Origin: Parafrankia sp. EUN1f
GTDB lineage: Bacteria > Actinomycetota > Actinomycetes > Frankiales > Frankiaceae
NCBI RefSeq assembly: GCF_000177675.1
Contig: NZ_ADGX01000070.1
Location: 1 to 44,240, forward strand
DNA: 44,240 nucleotides
Direction of reading: 5' to 3'
Below the pieces are notes generated by a model. The model worked only from the letters and a program-made list of their open reading frames with translations. It had not been told where the DNA came from and made no database searches. Below, piece after piece: positions 16,553-26,000 of the stretch (the first letter of the stretch is position 1; each line of letters opens with the position of its first letter). Made by a program: the position numbers and the translations under genes.

Positions 16553-18298
16553 CTACGCTTCCTCGTACAGCACGCCGTCGCGCGTGAGGATCGTGGTCAC
16601 GGCCGCATGCTGGCTGTCGTGGACCACGAGCACCAGCAGCTGCTCTGCTCTGGAGGCACCGACGTAGAGCACCCGGCGGGTTTCGTGGCGTGCGCCGCAG
16701 TCCCAGTTCGACACGCCCTCTTGGATCCCGCCGTCCCGCGCCTTGGGGATCACGAGGGCGACGGCGGGTGATTGCAAGCCCTTGTAGCCGTGGACCGTGG
16801 AGTAGGCCAGGGCATCTGGGTTACCTGCTGCCGGGATGTGCTTCCACTTCTGGTCCTTCGTCACGCGCAGCTTCTTCGCGATGTCCGGGAACCGCTTGTC
16901 CCACCCGAGCTCCGCGATACCGCTCTTGATCGCGTCGCGGAACTCCTGCGGCGTCGCCTCGTAAGGCGAGACCCGCCAGGCGAGGCGCAAGGCCCCAGCG
17001 CGGAACTGCCGCTGGGTGATGCGGCACGCCTCGAAGAAGTCGTTGTCGTGGAGATCTGCAAAGCCACCTGCCGACTCCCGCAGGATGCTCTCGAACAGGG
17101 CCATCGCGCGGGCGCGATCCTGCGGCTTCCCGTTGCCGTCCCGGATGATGGCTGTCGCCTGGGCCAAACGCTCGATCGTGGTGGTGGCTGACCCGAGGGG
17201 CTTGCCCGCGCCGGCGTATCGGCGCGCGTCGCTGCCGCCGTGGGACAGCACCACGATCTGCTCTGCTGCAAAGCCCTCGCGCGCCGCGAGCGCTGTGATC
17301 TTTTTCGCCGCACCGGCCGGACCCGTGATCTTCAGGACGTAGACGGGCCGGGGCTCGTCCTTGTATGGCCCGCAGGGCGTATCGGCGCTGTCCCCGTAGC
17401 GCAGGCTGTCCACCACCTTGCAGATGGCGGGCGTGCTGCGATAGTTGCCGTCCAGGGGCTCGCCGGCCTCGACCAGTCCGGCCAAGGCGCCGGTCTCGCC
17501 GGGCGCAGTCTGCCGGAAGCCGTAGATCTCCTGGTCCACGTCACCGACCATCACCACGCTGATGCCCGACGCTTCCAGGAAACGGATCAGCGCCACGTCG
17601 CCGTCGTTGGAGTCCTGGAACTCGTCGATAATTACCTCGCCGAAGCGGTGGGCGAACCGCCGCTGAAGGCGCCCCGCCAGCACCGGGTCGACGAGGTACC
17701 CGGTCATGAGGTGGCGGGCGTACTCGCAGTCCACGAAGCCTGCACGGGTCAAGGACCGCCACTTATAACGTGCCTCGGCGGTGATGCCGTCCATGACGTC
17801 CTTGACGGCGGACATGGTCTGCGGGCGTAGTTCACCGGGTATCCGTCGCCGTACCAGCGTTGCCTCACCGTCTGCGGCGAACGAGAACCAGGCGAGGCGC
17901 AGACGCAGGCCAGCCTTCACCGTGGAGGTGTACACCCGCCCCGGCGTCGTCTCCCATGTGTCACGAAAGCTGGGCGGGTGACCGCGTCTGGCCGTGTAGA
18001 TGGGTCCGACGATGTAGCGGTTGATGAATCCGTCGATCGTGCCGACGAAGTTCGGGGCCCTGAGTAGCTGGGGGTAGTCCTGACAGCGCTCGTGGACGGC
18101 CGTGATCGCCGCATTGGTGAACGAGATGAGCGCTACGCCGAGCCGGTCGCCCTCGAGGCCGGGACGCCGGATGAACCGCTCCACGATGCTCTGGGTCTTG
18201 CCGGCCCCCGGGCAGGCCCTCACCATCCGGCTTCCGGGCTTCTCGATCAGTGCCAGCTGGTCCGGGCTATAGATCAGCCCGTTCGGAGGCGGCGCCAT
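16553..18298 (-). CDS. gajB: Gabija GajB, UvrD-like helicase
   Basis: A 581-residue superfamily 1 helicase-like protein. Visible motifs: Walker A CPGAGKT (29-35), a GTIDGFINRYI block, Walker B VIIDEFQDSND (about 222-232), motif III VGDVDQEIYGFRQ (251-263), motif IV GNYRSTP (284-290), motif V STVHGYKGLQSP (500-511) and motif VI RVLYVGASRAEQL (542-554). It follows gajA directly, and its ATG shares one base with the gajA stop (TGATG), which gives translational coupling. GajA-GajB in this order is the Gabija antiphage system. There GajA is an OLD-type nuclease, and GajB is thought to sense nucleic-acid ends or nucleotide state and activate it. Size agrees with the family (about 500-600). Confidence 0.9.
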   Translation of the reverse strand: MAPPPNGLIYSPDQLALIEKPGSRMVRACPGAGKTQSIVERFIRRPGLEGDRLGVALISFTNAAITAVHERCQDYPQLLRAPNFVGTIDGFINRYIVGPIYTARRGHPPSFRDTWETTPGRVYTSTVKAGLRLRLAWFSFAADGEATLVRRRIPGELRPQTMSAVKDVMDGITAEARYKWRSLTRAGFVDCEYARHLMTGYLVDPVLAGRLQRRFAHRFGEVIIDEFQDSNDGDVALIRFLEASGISVVMVGDVDQEIYGFRQTAPGETGALAGLVEAGEPLDGNYRSTPAICKVVDSLRYGDSADTPCGPYKDEPRPVYVLKITGPAGAAKKITALAAREGFAAEQIVVLSHGGSDARRYAGAGKPLGSATTTIERLAQATAIIRDGNGKPQDRARAMALFESILRESAGGFADLHDNDFFEACRITQRQFRAGALRLAWRVSPYEATPQEFRDAIKSGIAELGWDKRFPDIAKKLRVTKDQKWKHIPAAGNPDALAYSTVHGYKGLQSPAVALVIPKARDGGIQEGVSNWDCGARHETRRVLYVGASRAEQLLVLVVHDSQHAAVTTILTRDGVLYEEA

Positions 18299-20223
18299 CA
18301 GACGAACCTGATCGCGTCAGCCAGGTACTCCGGGCAGATGAACGGGTAACCGTCCTTGATGAGGCCGGCCAAATCGTGGGCGAACTCGCCCTTGCTAATC
18401 AGCTTCTCGTCACGGTACAGCGCGAGGTAGAGCGCCCGGGCCGGGTCGTCGCCTTCGATCTTTTCTTCCCACTTCGCCTCGGAGAGAGGATGCTGCTTCA
18501 GGTAGGCCTTGCGCAGCACCGGCTCGTTCCCCGCAGGCGTCAGGAGGTCCGCCTCCAAGGTGTGGGGCGCCTCGGCGACTCGCAGGATGCCGCTCGCGTC
18601 AAGCGACGCCGCGATGGCCTCGAGGTCCGCCTTGCGGTCGGCCGGCTTCGGTTCCTTGGCTCGCTCCGCGCCGTCCTTGCCCGCCTTCGTCCTTTTGGCT
18701 TCCCGCTCCTCGATGATCTCTGGAAGCACCGGATCACGGTCGGTGATCGCGGCGAGCCGGTCCACGAGGCGAATGCCGTCGCCGGCGGACCACAGCAGCA
18801 GCTTGACGTAGGGCGCGAAGTCCACGCTGCCGACGTTGATGATCGATGACGCCCGGTACCGACCCCAGGCCGCCTTAGCTGCTTGCTTCTCCTTCTCCCT
18901 CTGCTCCTCTGTCTCGTCACCACGGAGCTTTGGGACGAGGACGCAGTGCTTGGCAAGGGCCGGCAGCAACACCGCCTCGGCGATGCCTTCCACCAAGGTC
19001 ACGCGGGAGGTGAACAAAAGCTCCGACCGCGTGACGTCGAGGTACTGGTCGATCTTACGGCGCTCGTCAGGCTTTAGGCCTACGTCGGCCAAGGCCAAGG
19101 CCACCGTCGTAGCACGCATGGCCGGCTCGTTCGCCTTGACCGAGGCCACCTTGGCACCGTTCACCGGGGCCGGCACCGGCGCCAGCTCGCGTTTGGTCCG
19201 CAGGGCGACGATGTTGGTCGTGCCCACGGCGCTCGCGAGATTTGGCGAGTGGGTAGTGGCGATGACCTGGATACGACGGGCCGGTTCGGCGTCGTCTGGG
19301 CGGGTCGACTGCTCCGCCTTCTCCCGGAGGTAGTCGAGCAGCACCGCCTGAAGCTGGGGGTGCAGATGCGCCTCTGGCTCCTCGACAAGGAACAGCGTCA
19401 GCTCCGAGTCAGGAGCGTGCTCCAGCTCCAGGATCACCGAGGCCATGAAGACCAAGTTGGCATAGCCCAGCCCGGAGTCGGCAATGTCGGCCGGTTCCAG
19501 CCCGTGCTCCGCCATCTTCAGCCGCAGGCCGCGGGTAAGCCGCTCCAGCCGCACGAGCTCGAAGCCAAGGCCCACCCGTTGCGGGCGGACGGGCGTCGTG
19601 AGGTTGTCAACGTGCCGGTGGATGTCGTTCCGGGTGTTCGTGACGACCGGGTGGTCGGCGAGCTTCTCGAAGCCGTCCTTCGCCTTGGCGAGGAAGTCGT
19701 CACGATCATCATCACTGATGAGGTACTTGATGATGTGAGATAGGCGGCTGCCCCGGGCGGAGTCCAGCTCCCGCTGGGCGTCGCGCAGCGGCGCCAGGTA
19801 GACATGATTGACGCGAGCCCGTAGCTCCGGCTCCGAATCGACTGCCTTCGCCCGGCCAACCAGCGGCACCCGCCGTTCGCGCTGCGAAAGGTCCGCTTCT
19901 ACCCGGTAACGGCTGGTGTAGTAGAGGCAGCCATCCTCCGCGTCAACGAGCGCCATGTACTGACCCTCTTGGTAGTGGCTAAGCCCCGCGAACCGCGCGG
20001 TCAGCTCGACGTCGTCGCGACTACCGAAGGACGGGTCATCGTCGGCCTCAAAGTAGCGCGTCGGGCGGCCACTCAAGGGCGGAGTGGAGAGACGCAAGGC
20101 ATCGATGATGTTGGACTTGCCGGAGTTGTTCTCACCGACGATGAGCGTCAGCCCTCGCTGGAACGTGACCGTCGTGTCCCGACACGAGCGGAAGTTCTTC
20201 AGCGTGAACTCGGCCAGGTACAT
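18298..20223 (-). CDS. gajA: Gabija GajA, OLD-family ATPase with TOPRIM nuclease domain
   Basis: 641 residues. The N-terminal ATPase has LAEFTLKNFRSC, Walker A GENNSGKSN (30-38), a signature-like ADSGLGYANLVF (248-259), Walker B LFLVEEPEAHLHPQL (277-291) and the switch histidine in ATTHSPNLAS (322-331). The TOPRIM domain has E412 and E416 in VEGIAEAVLLPAL and a D495-x-D497 pair (ITDRDP). The end KGEFAHDLAG ... CPEYLADAI is typical of class 2 OLD proteins. GajA is the sequence-specific nicking or cutting nuclease of Gabija. I place the start at ATG 20223, where family homology begins. A GTG at 20292 with GGGGA seven bases upstream and a promoter-like region beyond is an alternative that adds 23 residues. 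Confidence 0.9.
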   Translation of the reverse strand: MYLAEFTLKNFRSCRDTTVTFQRGLTLIVGENNSGKSNIIDALRLSTPPLSGRPTRYFEADDDPSFGSRDDVELTARFAGLSHYQEGQYMALVDAEDGCLYYTSRYRVEADLSQRERRVPLVGRAKAVDSEPELRARVNHVYLAPLRDAQRELDSARGSRLSHIIKYLISDDDRDDFLAKAKDGFEKLADHPVVTNTRNDIHRHVDNLTTPVRPQRVGLGFELVRLERLTRGLRLKMAEHGLEPADIADSGLGYANLVFMASVILELEHAPDSELTLFLVEEPEAHLHPQLQAVLLDYLREKAEQSTRPDDAEPARRIQVIATTHSPNLASAVGTTNIVALRTKRELAPVPAPVNGAKVASVKANEPAMRATTVALALADVGLKPDERRKIDQYLDVTRSELLFTSRVTLVEGIAEAVLLPALAKHCVLVPKLRGDETEEQREKEKQAAKAAWGRYRASSIINVGSVDFAPYVKLLLWSAGDGIRLVDRLAAITDRDPVLPEIIEEREAKRTKAGKDGAERAKEPKPADRKADLEAIAASLDASGILRVAEAPHTLEADLLTPAGNEPVLRKAYLKQHPLSEAKWEEKIEGDDPARALYLALYRDEKLISKGEFAHDLAGLIKDGYPFICPEYLADAIRFV

Positions 20224-20292
20224 CGACTGCCGGACCGACGGCCGCGCCCCGCCATCGTGGGGCAGCGCAAGCCCAGGAGTAGATACAGCCAC

Positions 20293-20350
20293 CAGATGTC
20301 CCCGTTTACTTGCCCCGTATTGATCTTGAACCACCCGACAGTCAAGATCG
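20293..20350 (-). promoter_or_regulatory. gajA upstream region: inverted repeat and possible promoter
   Basis: GATCTTGA (20322-20329) and TCAAGATC (20342-20349) form a perfect 8-bp inverted repeat with a 12-base spacer. On the minus strand a TTGACT (20345-20340) is followed after 17 bases by CAATAC, a fair -35 and a weak -10. A GGGGA at 20304-20300 then precedes the GTG at 20292. The dyad overlaps the promoter and so could bind a regulator. Confidence 0.4.
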
Positions 20351-20923
20351 AAATTTGTCGCTCCACGGCGGATACGGGCGAGCGACAACGGGGACTTACT
20401 GTAGCGGAGCCATACCAGGTCGACTGCCGCCGGGCGTACTCGGCGATCTACCCGAACGGCCATGTCAGCATCACGACGCGCGGTTCAAGGCCGCTCAAGG
20501 CCCGTTGTCTACACCGGTGTGAGCGCGAGAGGTGCGTTCCCTCAGGCGAGCAGGCCGCAGCGCACCACGTGGACCGTCTTGGTGGGGCCGCCACCGTGCT
20601 TGACCTTCTGGACTTCCTTCTGGAGTTCCTTCAGCGCCGAAGCCATCACGCCCACCACCATCGCGACACCGCCGGAGCCGGGGCCATGCTCACAGACGAT
20701 GTAGCGGACACGGAGGGACCGGGTGGGCCGGCCGGGACATGGTGCTGACGCAGGCCTACCTCGCCGAGGTCCATGCTGCCGCCAGCGATCTGGAGGTCTC
20801 CCGTTTGTACGCCGAGCAGGCACGGGGAGTCTGTCGGGGCGAATGCAGTCACCGCCGGCCGAGGCCGTACTGACTGGACTCTCAGTCCTGTGAGGGACCG
20901 TTGCTGGATAGACCTGATGATCA
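20351..20923. other. Stretch between Gabija and the sce7726-like gene
   Basis: I see no confident gene. On the minus strand, 20542 up to about 20660 reads MASALKELQKEVQKVKHGGG and ends in a stop; it could be the tail of a small helical protein. On the plus strand 20739-20873 encodes a 44-residue frame (AYLAEVHAAASDLEVSRLYA) with no ribosome site. Both may be coding relics. Confidence 0.3.
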
Positions 20924-21535
20924 GTGCCAGAGTGGGCCGCCGCAGGTGACCACACGCAAGCGAAAGCGGGGGACGTGCTCCGAGATGCCGAGGTTCGACG
21001 TGCTCTCGTCGACGAGCTCGCCATAGGCCTCGACGCCGACACCCTCGTGCTGGACGAGCTTGACCTATGTGGCCTTACCCGGGTGGATGTCGCGGTCGTC
21101 AACGGTCACCTGTCCGGCTTCGAGATCAAGGGCTCGACTGACTCGCTGCGCCGCTTGCCCAGCCAAGTGACTGTCTACTCACAGGTACTCGACTTCGCCG
21201 AGGTGGTCGTCACCGAGAACCACTGCCGACGTGCCCTGGACATCCTCCCCGCCTGGTGGGGAGTTCGGGTCGCTTCGGAAACCGGGCGGGTCCATCTTGA
21301 CGGCTTGCGGCCACCTCAGATGAACGATTCCGTTGATCCAGGCGCCCTCGTGCAGTTGCTCTGGCGAGATGAGGCTCTCGCCGAGCTCGTCACACGCGGC
21401 TTGGACCATGGAGTCCGGTCCAAGCCGCGATGGATCATCTGGGAGCGTCTGGCTGCCGAGGTCCCCCTCGACGAGCTGAGGGCCGCAGTGCGCGCACGAC
21501 TCAAGACGCGAACAGGGTGGCGATCTGCTCGCTGA
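20924..21535 (+). CDS. sce7726-like protein, PD-(D/E)xK nuclease-like
   Basis: A 203-residue protein resembling the sce7726 family: VLRDAEVRRALVDEL at the N-terminus, then TRVDVAVVNGHLSGFEIKGSTD, where D and E-x-K of a PD-(D/E)xK nuclease core are visible (VDVAVVNG ... FEIKG). AEVVVTENHCRRALDILPAW with WWGVRVAS follows. The start is uncertain: GTG at 20924 gives a 17-residue leader, and GTG at 20975 begins at the family start, but neither has a good ribosome site. Members of this family are often encoded next to beta-family (sce7725-like) proteins, as here, though here the two genes converge and overlap by 35 bases. The function is unknown; a nuclease effector is inferred from the motif and the defence context. 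Confidence 0.7.
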   Translation: MPEWAAAGDHTQAKAGDVLRDAEVRRALVDELAIGLDADTLVLDELDLCGLTRVDVAVVNGHLSGFEIKGSTDSLRRLPSQVTVYSQVLDFAEVVVTENHCRRALDILPAWWGVRVASETGRVHLDGLRPPQMNDSVDPGALVQLLWRDEALAELVTRGLDHGVRSKPRWIIWERLAAEVPLDELRAAVRARLKTRTGWRSAR

Positions 21536-22589
21536 CCAACGTTAGGTGGTGCAGCGTCCCGTGCTGGCGCCACGTCGTCGGAGACCCACCTGTCGCGTCG
21601 TCGTCTGCGACCGCAGCGATCCATGCGTCGGCTCGGCAGTGCTGTCGGCCAGCGAAGTAGGTGGAGGCACTTAGCTGTGCGGCGACAGGATTCATGGCCG
21701 CCGCGCCCATTCCTCGCGGCTTCCCCGCATAGAGGCCGCCTTTGGCAATGATCCACTGGTCGCCATTCGTGTAGCGCAACGTTGCGCTGATCCTTCCCCC
21801 AGGAGGAAAGGCCCCCATGTCCGCAGCCGGGTTGGCGATGGCGTAGTCCCCGAAGGACGGCTTCAGGTCGGGCGGCAGTCGCGCCAGGAGCTGGCGGTAG
21901 GCGACCCACTCCGTTCGTTCGATCGAGGAGAGACCCTCCGCCCTTCCCCCCATGGTCGCGGGGAAGGCAGTACCCGCTACGGTGACGCTCCGCCAGCTCC
22001 GCGCAAACGGAAGATTGAACAGCTCGGCTTCGAGGATCTCCGCTGTATCCGTGGGATGCCCTTGGATCCGAGTGCCCAGGTCCAGGATCAGGTCGGTTTC
22101 GCTAACCGGGACCTTCAACACCCCCAGAAACTCCTTGAGCCCGGCGCCTTTATCGTCCGAGGGCCACTGCTCTGGCGGAAGCCGGAGACAGACGCCGAGC
22201 TCGTGTCGTCGGTGCAGCACTGTCACCGCGGAGTCGTACAGCCCTGGCCGACCCGGTGAGGTCACGGGAACCGGGCTGACTCCAGATCGGACTAGGCCAT
22301 CCACGAAGACCTTAAGGGGGTGGGCACCGTCGGGCCCCTGTTCGTCCTGGAGATACCGCAGGTCGATGAACGCGGGACCGGTCCAGCGACTGCTGATGGC
22401 CTCGGCAAGGTCCTCCAGACGTGTACCGAGAGTCTTCTCCGTCTGCTTTTGGGCCGTGTCCTGCGATGCCGGCGGTGCCACAAGTAGGGGAAGCATGCCA
22501 GGTCGCGCCGAGGTGGACAGATTTCTGAGCGCGTCCAGCTCACCTCGCCGTGCCAGGAGGATCGGGACATACCGCAAGCTACTGGTCAC
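21501..22589 (-). CDS. Beta-family (sce7725-like) protein
   Basis: A 362-residue protein of the beta protein family (as I recall it, PF14350; related to sce7725). Features are SSLRYVPILLARRGELDAL at the start, strand-helix repeats through FIDLRYLQDEQGPDG and DLILDLGTRI, and the family FGDYAIANPAADMGAF block followed by GGRISATLRYTNGDQWIIAK. The GTG at 22589 has AGGAGG eight bases upstream, a strong start. Phage and bacterial members are uncharacterised; the alternating strand-helix pattern suggests a TIM-barrel-like fold (inference). It overlaps the sce7726-like gene tail to tail by 35 bases, so transcription of one may affect the other. Confidence 0.75.
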   Translation of the reverse strand: MTSSLRYVPILLARRGELDALRNLSTSARPGMLPLLVAPPASQDTAQKQTEKTLGTRLEDLAEAISSRWTGPAFIDLRYLQDEQGPDGAHPLKVFVDGLVRSGVSPVPVTSPGRPGLYDSAVTVLHRRHELGVCLRLPPEQWPSDDKGAGLKEFLGVLKVPVSETDLILDLGTRIQGHPTDTAEILEAELFNLPFARSWRSVTVAGTAFPATMGGRAEGLSSIERTEWVAYRQLLARLPPDLKPSFGDYAIANPAADMGAFPPGGRISATLRYTNGDQWIIAKGGLYAGKPRGMGAAAMNPVAAQLSASTYFAGRQHCRADAWIAAVADDDATGGSPTTWRQHGTLHHLTLVSEQIATLFAS

Positions 22590-23079
22590 AGGGAAAGCCT
22601 CCTGTCACAGCCAGGCGTGAGAGCCGGCCAACCAGTGACACCTTCCCATACCCATAATACCTGATCTACCACTTTGCGCTACAAGCCCCGCGGGCAGAGC
22701 CTCGCCCAGCCGGCGGGATCGCCCCGTTCGTAGCCGACATGGGCCGCCATCTCAGCCTCCGGGCCCCGCTCGAGCACCGCCGCTCCGGCAGGAACGCACC
22801 CGGCCCGGTCGACGCCGCCATGCTCCGCCCGCCAGGTCGATCAGCCAGGCGTCATCAACCAGCAGTTCGCGCAGCCGCCGCGCCGATCCCACCGCCGGTG
22901 GCCGGCCCGAACAGTTCCCGACCCGCGACTAACCCGCCTCGGACCCACCCGCCTCGCTCTCGAGCACCCCGTTCCGCATCCCAACCCATCTCACTCTCCG
23001 AGCCCCCTTCAGAGACGACCTGACCTGGGCAAACGGTATACAGAAGATCCGAACAGTCCCTCATAGCGTCTCTGGCATC
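22590..23079. promoter_or_regulatory. Divergent region between the beta-family gene and the TIR/NB-ARC gene
   Basis: This 490-base gap separates divergent genes and must hold both promoters. An A+T-richer patch lies at about 22645-22685, near the beta-gene start. A clear -35/-10 pair is not evident. No open frame here looks like a gene. Confidence 0.35.
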
Positions 23080-26000
23080 ATGACTTACGTGAGTACCGAC
23101 GGGGAGGCGGCGGTGGATCCGCCGGCGTGGGACGTCTTGGTTTCGTACGCCGAGAGCGACGTCCAATGGGCGGAGTGGGTCGCCTGGCAGGTCGAGGCAA
23201 TAGGATATCGAGTTCTTCTTCAGGCTTGGGACATGGTTCCGGGGACTCACTGGACAGGGCTCCTGGCTGACGGCCTGGCCCGTTCCGGACGTACAGTCGC
23301 GATTATTTCGTCCGCCTATGTCGAGTCGGCGCAGGCGAGAGCTGAGTGGCTGGAAGCGTGGCGGAGCGACCGGGAAGGCCTGCAGCGCAGGCTCGTTCCG
23401 GTGCGTGTCGAGGATTGCCGACCAGCCGGAGTACTCGGTCAGGTCGTCTCGATCGACATTTTCGGCGTTGATGCTGACACGGCGTCAATGCGTCTAGCCG
23501 ACGGTCTGCACGCCACAGCGTCCGGACGGACGAAGCCGGACGCCGCACCAATGTTCCCGGGTGATGCTGCGGGTGCGTGGGCGTATCCGGACTCTCGCAC
23601 GATCGCACCGCCATTCGCTGCGGTAGAACCTCCCGTGCGGCCTCTACCCGCGGTCCTGCCCTTCGCTCAGTTAGGCAGCGAGGAGTTCGAGCGCCTCACA
23701 GCGGCGGTCGCGAAGCACGTCGACGGGTTCGCGACCGTGTCCCGTTACGGCACGCGGGGTCAGCGGCAACTGGGTATCGACGTGCTGGCCAGGAACGACG
23801 ACGAGTCCGCTGTGTGCTACCAGGCGAAGTGCTACGCCAGATACATGCCGGCTGACCTGAGAAAGGCCGTCGACGAGTTCGCAACGCGCCGCCTGTCGCC
23901 ATGGCGAAAGATCATCGTCATGGTGGCGTCTACGACCAACAGTGTCCAGATGCTAACCGAGCTGGAACGCCTGTCCACGCGGCACACCGACTTCGCCATC
24001 GAGCTGCGAGGCGAGGAACAGCTCTCCGACGAGCTTCGCCGCCACCCCAGCCTGGTTGCAAGATTCTTCGGAGAAACCTGGAGGAAGGAATTCTGCCTTC
24101 TGCCAGAAGGCGAGTCCGCGACCAGGACGCCGCCGGCCATAGATCAGTCCTTCGCGCCACCGGCCGTTGGTAGCAGTGCGACCGCCCGCCCTTCGCTGGA
24201 GGCCGCCGTCCTCGGCGAGCTCGCTGCCGGCTTGATCTCGCCTGTGGTCGCGTTGACAGGCATGTCGGGCGCCGGTAAGAGCACCATCGCGCGCAAGGCT
24301 GTCGCGTCGCAGGAGGTGCGAGACCGTTTCGCGGACGGCCTGATTTGGATCACGGCAGGACCCGGAGCGGACCCGACCGCGTGCCAGTCCTGGGTGTTGG
24401 AGGCCTGCGGGGACCGGTTTCCCGTGCGGACCGTTGATGAGGGTGTCCGCCGCCTTCGCAAAGTTCTCGGCGGCCGTCGCGTCCTCATAGTGGCGGACGA
24501 CGTGTGGACAGCCGAGCAGGTCCGCGCGTTGGACGCCCAGGTGCCGGGGTCAGGTCTGCTGGTCACCAGCCGGAACGCCGAGGTCGTTTCGCCTGGAGAT
24601 GGTTTGGTATGTGTGGGGCCACTCGAACCCGACGAAGCCCGCAACCTGCTCGCCCGCTATGCGGGCGTCGACGCGGACGCGCTACCTGATGAGGCAGACG
24701 ACGTCGTCACGACCTGCGGCCGCCTGGCCTTGGCCCTGGCGATCGCCGGAGGGATGGTCGCCGATGGCCACCAATGGTCTTACGTGCTGGCTCGCCTCAG
24801 AAACGCCGACCTGAGGAGACTGCGCCACCGCTTCCGCGACTACCCCGACCATCCCACCCTGTTCGCCGCGCTGGACACGAGCCTGGCCGCCCTGCCGCCA
24901 GCCGACCGGGTCCGCTTCCTGGAGCTCTCGGTATTCGAAGGCCAGACGCCGGTCCCCCACGAGGCTGTGCGTCGGCTGTGGCGACTGTCCGGAAGTCTCG
25001 ACGGGTTGGATGCCGCTGATCTCTGTGTCACGTTGGCGCAGAGGTCGCTGATCCAGAGCGATCCCTCGACCGCGACGATTCAGGTACATGATCTCCTGTT
25101 TGTCTATGCGCGGCACGAACTAGGCGCGAGGCGTCTCTGTGAATTGCACCACCGACTGGCCCAGTCTTTTCTGGCCGGATGGGGAGGACTGAGCGAGGGC
25201 CTACCGAAACTGGCCGGGTCTCCCACACTCGACGCTGAGAACGCGTACGGACTTGCACACGTCTGCCACCATCTCCTCCGCGCCGACGACCCGGAGGGAC
25301 TGCACCGGCTGCTGAGCAGTGAACGACCGGGAGTCGGTGCGGATTCGGCGAACCTGTGGTACCACGTTCACGAACGACTTGACGTATCGGCCTGGTATCT
25401 GGCCGACCTCCGGCTGGCCTGGCAGCAGGCCGAACGAGAGGTCGATACCGCCACCGAGCGGCGTCAGCGAGCGGTGTCCGTCATCCGGGAGTTTCGGTAT
25501 GCGTTGATGACGTCGTCCGTAGTCGGCATCGCCGGGCAGATTCCCGTGCCGCTGCTGGTGCTTCTTCTGCGGGAAGGCGTGTGGACGCCCACCGAAGTCC
25601 TCGCTTACGCCTCGTCCATACCTAACTCGGTCGTCCGTTCCCAGGCGCTGGCTGCGTTGTCGCCAAACCTTCCAGGCGATCTTGTCGCGGAGGTCATTGA
25701 GGGAGCCCGGCAGATGGGGGACCCGCAGCTCAGAGTGGACCTTCTCGTGCAACTTGCCCCGCACGCGCCCGCAGCGTTGCTCGAAAGCCTATTCGACGCG
25801 GTGTGGAGCACACCCGCTTGGTGGGCCCAAACGTCAGGCGCGACCCGGCTAATCAGATTCCTGGCACCGGACCGGCGGATACCGGTACTCGATTCCCTGC
25901 TGGATATGGTCCGCGACCGCGATGACCCTTTGGAACGCGTGTGGGGACTGGATGAACTAGCGCCACACCTTACGCCTCCCCTGCGCCGACGGGTCGCGGC

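Noticed and set aside
22590-23079. Possible small gene or toxin-antitoxin pair between the beta and TIR genes
   Set aside because: Open frames on both strands are short, Pro/Arg-rich, and lack starts with ribosome sites.
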